Shown here: one piece after another, positions 1-5,554 of the stretch
How positions within the stretch are numbered: position 1 is the stretch's first letter
Layout of the letters: every line of letters starts with the position of its first letter
The notes under the pieces: generated by a model
Database searches by the model: none
Seen by the model: only the letters and a program-made list of their open reading frames with translations
Told to the model about the DNA's origin: nothing
NCBI GenBank assembly: GCA_023436745.1
Contig: JAEZHZ010000178.1
Location: 1-6,391, forward strand
Reading direction: 5' to 3'
Source of the DNA: Pseudomonadota bacterium
GTDB lineage: Bacteria; Pseudomonadota; Alphaproteobacteria; Rhizobiales; Devosiaceae
Length of the DNA: 6,391 bases
Made by a program: the position numbers and the translations under genes

Positions 1-197
1 GTTTTGCCCGCCAGACGCTGAAGAATGTACGGGGAACAGCGGTCGGTGAACTTCACGCGACACTTTAGTTCGTCGCTCCAACGCGCCCAGCAACATGGTT
101 AATGAGCTCCTAAGGGCGGTGCTCGCCCCGAGATGCCCTGCGGGTTGTTCCGTTGCGTGGTGGCTGGCTATAAGGGCAACGCAACTGAGGGCGGCCG
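1..197. other. Leader region with a possible edge-truncated minus-strand gene start
   Basis: No gene can be assigned firmly here. On the minus strand an ATG at 96-94 is preceded by AGGAG (111-107) with a 10-base spacer, and its frame stays open for 32 codons to the left edge, so it may be the start of a divergent gene. The peptide (MLLGALERRTKVS, then on) matches no family I know. A second minus-strand frame, open from 98 to the edge after a TAA at 101-99, reads more like a folded protein (DELKCRVKFTDRCSPYILQR) but has no ATG. On the plus strand one frame is open from the edge to a TAG at 66-68 and could be the tail of an upstream gene. A short hairpin (GGGCG 114-118, CGCCC 124-128) has no T tract. 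The first ~110 bases look less GC-rich than the rest. Confidence 0.25.
145..174 (+). promoter_or_regulatory. Possible sigma70-type promoter for the ATPase/LOG-like operon
   Basis: TTGTTC (145-150) and TATAAG (169-174) are separated by 18 bases. The -10 box matches 5 of 6 consensus bases but the -35 only 3 of 6. Transcription would begin about 15-20 bases before the ATG at 198. An inverted repeat, GTTGCG (152-157) and CGCAAC (180-185), flanks the -10 box and could be an operator, or chance. This is a pattern match only. Confidence 0.3.
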
Positions 198-1649
198 ATG
201 CTCGTCGACGACAAGATCTACCTGGGCACCAGCGACCGGCCCGAATATCTGTGGCTCAAGTTCGCCAACCGCCATGGCCTGATCACCGGCGCCACCGGCA
301 CCGGCAAGACGGTGACGCTGCAGGTGCTGGCCGAGGGCTTTTCGCAGGCCGGTGTTCCTGTGTTCTGTGCCGACATCAAGGGCGACCTGTCGGGCATCGC
401 CGCGGCGGGTGAACCTAAGGAAGCGCTGGTCTAGCGCGCGGCGGAGATCGGGCTGGGGGACGAATACCGCTCCAGCAGCTCGCCCGCGATGTTCTGGGAC
501 CTGTTCGGCAAGCAGGGGCACCCCATCCGCAGCACGATCTCGGAAATGGGACCGCTGCTTCTGAGCCGCATGCTCGAACTCAACGACACGCAGGAAGGGG
601 TGCTCAACATCGCATTCCGCGTAGCCGACGAGGAAGGGCTGCTGCTGGTTGACCTCAAGGACCTGCGGGCGCAGCTCACCGAACTCGGCCAGCGCACCAA
701 GGAGATTTCCCTGCGTTACGGCAACGTCGCGAGCGCCAGCATCGGGGCGATCCAGAGGGCGCTGCTGGTGCTGGAGCAGCAGGGCGGCGAGCACTTCTTC
801 GGCGAACGCGCGCTCGAGGTCGAGGACCTGATGCGCCGCGACATCGACGGGCGCGGGTTCGTCTCGGTGCTGGCAGCCGACGAGCTGATGCGGTCTCCGC
901 GGCTCTACTCCACCTTCCTGCTTTGGCTTCTGTCGGAACTGTTCGAGGAGCTGCCCGAAGCCGGCGACCTCGACCGGCCGAGGCTGGTCCTCTTCTTCGA
1001 CGAGGCGCACCTGCTGTTCGACGATGCGCCGAAAGCGCTGATCGACAAGGTGGAGCAGGTGGTCAAGCTCGTCCGCTCCAAGGGCGTGGGCGTCTACTTC
1101 GTCACCCAGAACCCGGCGGACGTGCCGGAGGCGGTGCTGGCCCAGCTCGGCAATCGTGTCCAGCACGCGCTGAGGGCCTATACGCCCCGCGAGCAGAAGG
1201 CGGTGAAGGCCGCCGCCCAGAGCTTCCGCCCGAACCCGGCCTTCGACACCGAAGAGGCGATCACCTCGCTCGGCACCGGCGGGGCGCTGGTCTCGGTGCT
1301 CGAGGACAGGGGCATCCCATCCGTGGTGGGCAGGACCATGATCCGCCCGCCATCGGGACAGCTCGGTCCCCTTTCGCCGGAACAGCGTCGCGAGGTGATG
1401 AGCCGCTCGCCGGTGGGCGGGCTCTACGACACGGTCATGGACCGCGACTCTGCGTTCGAGGTGCTGGCGCGCCGGGCGCAGGAGAGGGAACTGGACGAGG
1501 AACGGATGAAGGCAGATGCGCCGGTGCGGCGTTCAACCCGCCAGACACCGGCGGAGGCGGCGATGACCTCCTTTGCCCGCAGTGTCGCCAACCAACTGGG
1601 CAGGTCGCTGGTGCGCGGCATGCTCGGCAGCCTGTCGCGGAGACGCTGA
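198..1649 (+). pseudogene. HerA-like ATPase, DUF853 (E. coli YjgR type), interrupted by an in-frame amber codon
   Basis: This encodes a P-loop ATPase of the HerA/FtsK class, YjgR/DUF853 branch. The family resembles DNA-translocating helicases, but its cellular role is not well established. The frame spans 484 codons including the stop, close to the roughly 500 residues of E. coli YjgR. Visible motifs are Walker A GATGTGKT (residues 31-38), Walker B LVLFFDEAHLLF with D268/E269, then FVTQNPADVP, GNRVQHALRAYTP and a C-terminal RGMLGSLSRRR, all recalled as colinear with YjgR. ATG 198 follows GAGG (187-190) at 7 bases, and a TGA at 186-188 closes the frame upstream. Codon 79 is TAG (432-434), yet the same frame continues with family-like sequence (RAAEIGLGDEY). 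Translation would give a 78-residue stub with Walker A. A restart at ATG 489 (codon 98) would lack Walker A and has no visible Shine-Dalgarno site. A recent nonsense mutation, a sequencing error or amber suppression could each explain this. Family identity is near certain; functional state is not. Confidence 0.9.
432..434 (+). other. In-frame amber codon inside the HerA-like gene
   Basis: TAG replaces codon 79, between GEPKEALV and RAAEIGLGDE. The aligned stretch of E. coli YjgR, recalled from memory, reads LLARLKNIG, so the stop falls at a poorly conserved position. One base change would give a sense codon such as AAG, CAG or GAG. The frame is the same on both sides, so no indel is involved. 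Confidence 0.9.
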
Positions 1650-1650
1650 G

Positions 1651-2211
1651 ATGCTCGAACCCGTTCCCAACCAGATCACCGTTGCCATCTTCGCCTCTGA
1701 CCGAGGGCCGGGCGATGCCGAGCGCGCATCGCTGATGACCCAGACCGGCCACCACTTTGCGCGCCGCGGCGCGCGGCTGTTGACGCTGGCCGAGGATGGG
1801 GTGCCGCCGGTAGCCCTGATCACTGCCGCACGGACCGCTGGCGGAGCCGTTGAGGTCGTAGCGGACGCCAGCATCCACCTGCCTCCCTTGCTGGCGGACG
1901 TTCCGGTCCATATCGCGGCCGATCAGGCGGAGCGACTGGCGCTGATCGCCGGGCGGGCGCAGGCGCTGGTGGGACTTCCCGGTTCGCTGGCGTCGGCCTC
2001 GGCACTGTTTGCCACCTGGTCTCTCGCGCGCGAGCAGGGCCGGACGCTGCCCGTGGTGCTGCTCAACCGCCACCGCGCCTTCGAGGTGGTCCGCGGGTTC
2101 AGCGCCGATGTGCTGTCGCATTCCGTGCGCGGCTACGAGCGCGCCGTGCAGTTTGCCGAAACGGTCGAAGACCTGTGGGGGCGCACCCAGCGCCTTGTCG
2201 AGGGCCGGTAG
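1651..2211 (+). CDS. Degenerate LOG/SLOG-like Rossmann-fold protein
   Basis: The product is 186 residues, predicted cytosolic, with no signal peptide or membrane segment. Its order of elements resembles the LOG (lysine decarboxylase-like, cytokinin-activating) family and the wider SLOG nucleotide-binding superfamily: a beta strand and turn, ITVAIFASDRGPGD (9-22); a helix and second strand, FARRGARLLTLAEDG (36-50); AARTAGGAVEVV (59-70); and QALVGLPGSLASASALFATW (104-123) followed by LPVVLLNRH. The last block sits where LOG enzymes have PGGxGTxxE, but here PGSLASASA replaces it, and the helix that normally carries ERK reads DQAERLALI. LOG phosphoribohydrolase activity is therefore unlikely; nucleotide binding is possible. 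The start at 1651 lies one base after the ATPase stop and has GGAG (1639-1642) 8 bases upstream. An in-frame ATG at 1573 lies inside the ATPase and is not preferred. The tight spacing implies co-transcription and perhaps a shared function. The family call is by eye. Confidence 0.7.
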   Translation: MLEPVPNQITVAIFASDRGPGDAERASLMTQTGHHFARRGARLLTLAEDGVPPVALITAARTAGGAVEVVADASIHLPPLLADVPVHIAADQAERLALIAGRAQALVGLPGSLASASALFATWSLAREQGRTLPVVLLNRHRAFEVVRGFSADVLSHSVRGYERAVQFAETVEDLWGRTQRLVEGR

Positions 2212-2219
2212 CCGTTACG

Positions 2220-2246
2220 GGTCCCGAGACGTGCCGGTGGGACCGG
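2220..2246. terminator. Possible hairpin between convergent genes
   Basis: The 51-base gap between the LOG-like gene (+) and the receiver gene (-) holds GGTCCC (2220-2225) paired with GGGACC (2239-2244). Alternatively CCGGT (2234-2238) pairs with ACCGG (2242-2246) around a GGG loop. There is no T tract on either strand, so the terminator role is inferred mainly from position. Confidence 0.3.
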
Positions 2247-2262
2247 AGCCGAGCGGTAGTGC

Positions 2263-2796
2263 TCAGGCTTCGGGCTGGCTGGCCTTGTTGGGGAACAGCG
2301 GCACGACATTGTCGGTGAAGCGCCGGGCGGGGGCGGGCTGTGGGACCGGGAAGGGGACCCGGTTGCGGCGCTCCGGACCGCGGTAGCCGCCGAGGGCGCC
2401 GACGACGCTGCGATTGCGCAGCCTCGACTGGATGCGCTGCAGCAGGTGGCGCGGCGACATCGGCTTGATGATGACTTCATCGATGCCGGCGCTGATCGCC
2501 TGGTGGCGCATGGGCGGCGTGATGGTGCGGGTCAGTGCGATCACCGGCACGTCCTGCGACACGAAACTCGAATCGAGGCGGATGGCTTCCACCATCTCGT
2601 GCGCAGGGCGCTCGTCGCGGTCGAGATCGACGACCAGCATGTGGACCGGCGCGATTCGCATGTAGGCGAACAGCTCGGCTTCGCTGTGGAACTGGCGGAC
2701 CTTGAGGCGCGTATCGCCAGCCACCACTATGCCCAGGAGGGCCGTGAGTGCCGGAGTGGCAGCAATGATGGCAACGACCTTGGCCGAATCTGGCAC
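2263..2796 (-). CDS. Atypical CheY-like receiver protein with disordered C-terminal tail
   Basis: The 177-residue product is a single receiver domain (about 5-125) plus a Pro/Arg-rich tail, with no DNA-binding or enzymatic output domain. Conserved features are D57 at the end of strand 3 (MLVVDLD), T89 after strand 4 (VIALT) and K111 before Pro (VIIKP), matching CheY D57, T87 and K109. The acidic pair CheY uses for Mg2+ (D12/D13) is replaced by A12-A13 in VVAIIAATPAL, and the usual MP after the phospho-Asp reads R60-D61, so normal phosphorylation is doubtful. The tail carries GYRGPERRNR, a motif common in alphaproteobacterial signalling proteins, and ends VVPLFPNKASQPEA. The start is GTG 2796-2794; the nearest Shine-Dalgarno, GGAG (2814-2811), is 14 bases away across a run of seven T. 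No in-frame ATG lies upstream, and starting later would lose strand 1. The gene is convergent with the LOG-like gene and divergent from the DUF4287 gene. The partner kinase is not in the window. Confidence 0.85.
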   Translation of the reverse strand: MPDSAKVVAIIAATPALTALLGIVVAGDTRLKVRQFHSEAELFAYMRIAPVHMLVVDLDRDERPAHEMVEAIRLDSSFVSQDVPVIALTRTITPPMRHQAISAGIDEVIIKPMSPRHLLQRIQSRLRNRSVVGALGGYRGPERRNRVPFPVPQPAPARRFTDNVVPLFPNKASQPEA

Positions 2797-2818
2797 GTAA
2801 AAAAACGCAGCTCCGCAG

Positions 2819-2840
2819 ATGGTAAACGGTTCGTTACCAT
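2819..2840. promoter_or_regulatory. 7+7 palindrome in a divergent intergenic region (candidate operator)
   Basis: ATGGTAA (2819-2825) and TTACCAT (2834-2840) are perfect inverted repeats around an 8-base centre, ACGGTTCG. The site lies 23 bases before the receiver GTG and 128 bases before the DUF4287 ATG, so a dimeric regulator bound here could affect either gene. The arms resemble TTAACCAT-type CtrA half-sites of alphaproteobacteria, but with TTACCAT rather than TTAACCAT, so that link is weak. Confidence 0.4.
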
Positions 2841-2967
2841 GCCCGAACGGCAGCGAGAAGGGTCCGGTTCCCTGCAGTGTTAATGGCTTGGGGAAAGCAG
2901 TTGCAGCGCGTGTCGAACCTGCGGCTGCCCGCCCGTCGTGGCGTCAAAGGCAAGCAGGGAGAAAGCG

Positions 2968-3261
2968 ATGTCGTTCCAGGCCTATCTCGACGCAGTGGAA
3001 ACCAAGACCGGCAGGACGCCGCGCGAGATCGTCGATCTCGCCCGGGCGCAGGGGTTCGATGACCCCGGCGTCAAGGCGGGGACGATTCTCGAGTGGCTGA
3101 AGACCGAGTTCGGCCTGGGGCGCGGCCACGGCATGGCCCTGGTGCACGTGATCCGGAACGGGCCGCAGATCGACATGAAGCATGTGGGCACGACCGGCGT
3201 GCACCGCGACGAAACCAACATGCTCTGGCTCGACGGAATGGCCACCAGGCCCGCGGTCTGA
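2968..3261 (+). CDS. DUF4287 domain protein
   Basis: This small cytosolic protein of 97 residues belongs to DUF4287, recognised by its opening MSFQAYLDAVETKTGRTP, the central WLKTEFGLGRGHGMALVHVI (about 44-63) and its small size. The family has no established biochemical function; related domains are sometimes fused to DUF5655. The last 30 residues (KHVGTTGVHRDETNMLWLDG region) extend beyond the core domain and probably form a short compact end. ATG 2968 is preceded by AGGGAG (2956-2961) with a 6-base spacer, a strong start signal; the frame is open further upstream (ATG 2938) but without such a site. The gene stands alone, divergent from the receiver gene and convergent with oligopeptidase B. 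Nothing ties its function to its neighbours. Confidence 0.85.
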   Translation: MSFQAYLDAVETKTGRTPREIVDLARAQGFDDPGVKAGTILEWLKTEFGLGRGHGMALVHVIRNGPQIDMKHVGTTGVHRDETNMLWLDGMATRPAV

Positions 3262-3263
3262 GA

Positions 3264-3297
3264 GCCGGCGCAGGAAGCGCCGGCCCTGACTGTCAGG
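3264..3297. terminator. GC-rich hairpins between convergent DUF4287 and ptrB genes
   Basis: A perfect 8-bp stem, GCCGGCGC (3264-3271) with GCGCCGGC (3277-3284), closes a 5-base AGGAA loop three bases after the DUF4287 stop. A second stem follows directly, CCTGA (3285-3289) with TCAGG (3293-3297), overlapping the ptrB stop codon. Neither has a T tract, but strength and placement suit a bidirectional terminator or transcript end stabiliser. Confidence 0.55.
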
Positions 3298-5383
3298 CGG
3301 CGCCGGTTTCGTAGCCCACGCACTGGAGCGCGAAGGCATAGACCTCCGCGGTTTCCTTGATGCGGTCGAAGCGACCCGACGCGCCGGCATGCCCGGCATC
3401 CATATTGGTCTTGAGAAAGATCTGCGCGTCGCCGGTGGCAGTGGCGCGCAGCCTGGCCACCCACTTCGCCGGCTCCCAGTAGGTGACGCGCGGATCGGTA
3501 AGGCCGGCCTGCACGAAGATGGGCGGGTACGGCTGGGCGCTCACCTGTTCATAGGGCGCATAGGCGGCGATGCGGCGAAAATCCTCGGGGCTGGCGAGCG
3601 GATTGCCCCATTCGGGCCATTCCGGTGGCGTCAGTGGCAGGGACGCATCGAGCATGGTGTTGAGAACGTCCACGAACGGCACCTGCGCAATGATGCCGGC
3701 CCAAAGGTCCGGGCGCATGTTGGCGATGGCGCCCATGAGCATGCCGCCGGCCGAGCCGCCCTGTGCCACGATGCGGCCGGGGCGGGTGTAGCCCTGCTCA
3801 ACCAGCATTTCCGCCGCCGCGATGAAGTCGGTGAAGGTGTTGGGCTTATGCTCGCGCCGCCCCAGCTTGTACCAGCGATACCCCTTCTCCATGCCCCCGC
3901 GGATGTGGGCCGTTGCATAGACGAAGCCACGATCCACGAGCGAGAGAGCCGAGATCGAGAAGCCCGAGGGCATGGCCATGCCATAGGCGCCATAGCCGTA
4001 GAGCAGCACGGGATTGCTGCCGTCGAGGGCGAGCCCCTTGCGATAGAGCAGGGTGACCGGCACCTCTTCGCCATCGGGCGCCGTCGCGAAGAGCCGCCGG
4101 GTCTCGTAAGCGGCGGGATCGTGGCCGGACGGTATCTCCTGCTCCTTGCGCAGCACGCGCTCGCCGGTGGCCAGGTCGAGGTCGTAGACGCGGTAGGGCG
4201 TGGTGGGCGAGGAGTAGCTGAAGCGGAAGATGGTGGTGTCGAACTCGTAACCGACCGACAACCCCAGCGAATAGGCTTCTTCCTCGAAGCGGACCGTCTC
4301 CTCGGCGCCCGTCCGCAGATCGCGCACGACGATGCGCGGCAACCCGTCGGCGCGCTCGAGGCGCAGCAGGTGATTGCGGATCACCGCCGTGTCGAGGATC
4401 AGCACGCCCGGCCGGTGCGGCACGAGATCCACCCAGTTCTCGGCGCCCGGCGCTTCGGCCGGCGCAGTGACGATCTTGAAGTCCTCGGCGCCACCGGCGT
4501 TGGTGCGGATGTAGAGCAGCCCTTCGCGCTCATCGACCTCGTATTCGCGCTCGGTTTCGCGGGCCGAGACGAGACGCGGCTCGCCACCGCGCTCCGCATC
4601 GATCAGGCGGACCTCCGAGGTCTGGTGGTCATGGGCGTCGATGACGATGAAGCGGTTGCTGAGCGTCTTGCCGACGCCGACGAAGAAGCCGGGATCGGCC
4701 TCCTCGTAGATGATGGGATCATCGGCCTGGTCGGTGCCCAGCACGTGCAGGCGCACGCGGAAGGGCCGGTGGTTGTCATCATACTCGGTGTAGTAGATGG
4801 CGCGTGAATCGTTGCTCCAGACATAGCCCCCGGCGGTTTCGCGGATCGCTTCGGGCGTGTCGGCGCCGGTCTCGAGGTCGCGGATGACGATGTCGTAGTA
4901 TTCGGAGCCGGCGCGGTCCGCGGCCCAGGCGAGCAGGCGATGAGACGGGTCGTGCTGGGCGCCGGCAAAGCCGAAATAGCCGTCACCCGCCTCCACGTTG
5001 CAGTCGAGCAGCACGGTCTCGGGGCCGCCCTCCCGCGGGGTGCGCACGACGAGCGGGTACTGCTTGCCCTCGAGCATGCGCGAATTGTAGGCCCACGGCC
5101 CGTCAGGGGAGGGGACGCCGGTGTCGTCCTCCTTCATGCGGCCGCGGATCTCCTTGTAGATCTGCTCCTGCAGCCCCCTGGTGGGTTCGCCGAACGCGGC
5201 CATGGTGTAGGCGTTCTCGGCCTCGAGATAGGCGCGGATCTCGGGATCGAGCGCCTCGGGCTTCTGCATCACCTCCTGCCAGTTGTCGGCGCGAAGCCAG
5301 GCCCATGGGTCCTCGCGGACAATGCCGTGCTGTTCGAGGCGGAGCGGCTTCTGCGCGGCGACGGGGGGCACTGGCTGGGTCAT
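3293..5383 (-). CDS. ptrB: Oligopeptidase B (S9A prolyl oligopeptidase family)
   Basis: This serine peptidase cleaves short peptides after Arg or Lys. It has 696 residues, close to the 686 of E. coli PtrB, and no signal peptide, so it should be cytosolic. An N-terminal segment (EDPWAWLRADNW region) and a seven-bladed propeller (about 75-405) precede the alpha/beta hydrolase domain. The triad is S544 in GGSAGG, D630 in GLTDPRV and H665 in DAGHAGASGRF. VPFVDVLNTMLDASLPLT and the following EWPEWGNP (to 595) are diagnostic of oligopeptidase B rather than prolyl oligopeptidase. By a constant 12-residue offset to E. coli PtrB, E588 matches E576 (P1 recognition), P590 replaces E578, and P472/G474 replace the P2 residues D460/D462. 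ATG 5383-5381 has AGGA (5393-5390) 6 bases upstream and begins the family-typical MTQPVPPVAAQKP. The frame stays open far upstream only as an antisense shadow of mrpA. The gene is monocistronic, divergent from mrpA. Confidence 0.97.
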   Translation of the reverse strand: MTQPVPPVAAQKPLRLEQHGIVREDPWAWLRADNWQEVMQKPEALDPEIRAYLEAENAYTMAAFGEPTRGLQEQIYKEIRGRMKEDDTGVPSPDGPWAYNSRMLEGKQYPLVVRTPREGGPETVLLDCNVEAGDGYFGFAGAQHDPSHRLLAWAADRAGSEYYDIVIRDLETGADTPEAIRETAGGYVWSNDSRAIYYTEYDDNHRPFRVRLHVLGTDQADDPIIYEEADPGFFVGVGKTLSNRFIVIDAHDHQTSEVRLIDAERGGEPRLVSARETEREYEVDEREGLLYIRTNAGGAEDFKIVTAPAEAPGAENWVDLVPHRPGVLILDTAVIRNHLLRLERADGLPRIVVRDLRTGAEETVRFEEEAYSLGLSVGYEFDTTIFRFSYSSPTTPYRVYDLDLATGERVLRKEQEIPSGHDPAAYETRRLFATAPDGEEVPVTLLYRKGLALDGSNPVLLYGYGAYGMAMPSGFSISALSLVDRGFVYATAHIRGGMEKGYRWYKLGRREHKPNTFTDFIAAAEMLVEQGYTRPGRIVAQGGSAGGMLMGAIANMRPDLWAGIIAQVPFVDVLNTMLDASLPLTPPEWPEWGNPLASPEDFRRIAAYAPYEQVSAQPYPPIFVQAGLTDPRVTYWEPAKWVARLRATATGDAQIFLKTNMDAGHAGASGRFDRIKETAEVYAFALQCVGYETGAA

Positions 5384-5554
5384 GGACGATCCTGGGACAA
5401 GAAGGGTGGGTCCTTCAAATAGGAGGCGGGCGCGTGGATGGGAAGTGCGCCGCCCACTATCCACGGCCATCGGCGCATCGGGCCCGATTCGACTTGTGAC
5501 AGGCGGCTCAATCAGTATGGTCGCTTGGCAATTCAGGGTGAATCGGGAGGCAGC
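5384..5554. other. Divergent intergenic region between ptrB and mrpA
   Basis: These 171 bases should hold promoters for both genes, but I find no convincing one. The best plus-strand candidate is TTGTGA (5494-5499) with TATGGT (5516-5521) at 16 bases, each 4 of 6 to consensus. No clear operator, riboswitch or small RNA is visible. The Shine-Dalgarno sites of both genes lie at its ends: AGGA 5393-5390 on the minus strand and GGGAGG 5545-5550 on the plus strand. Confidence 0.4.

Noticed and set aside
95..412. 105-codon plus-strand frame over the ATPase start
   Set aside because: It is out of frame with the conserved Walker A region and resembles no family.
432..434. Stop-codon recoding (pyrrolysine at TAG) in the ATPase gene
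   Set aside because: There is no sign of the pyrrolysine machinery here, the family does not use it, and the position is not catalytic; mutation or sequencing error is simpler.
168..1166. 332-codon minus-strand open frame
   Set aside because: It is antisense to the HerA-like gene, has shadow-type composition and no recognisable domain; the plus strand carries clear family motifs.
1573..1650. Upstream ATG extending the LOG-like protein by 26 residues
   Set aside because: It lies within the ATPase coding sequence and lacks a good Shine-Dalgarno site, whereas ATG 1651 has GGAG at 8 bases.
923..1735. 270-codon plus-strand frame overlapping the end of the ATPase gene
   Set aside because: It is a low-complexity Arg/Gly/Ala shadow in another frame of the HerA-like gene.
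2938..2967. Upstream ATG extending the DUF4287 protein by 10 residues
   Set aside because: The family begins MSFQAYL at 2968, which has AGGGAG 6 bases upstream.
3389..4807. 472-codon plus-strand open frame inside ptrB
   Set aside because: It is opposite the propeller and catalytic domain of a clear oligopeptidase B; the composition is that of a GC-rich antisense frame.
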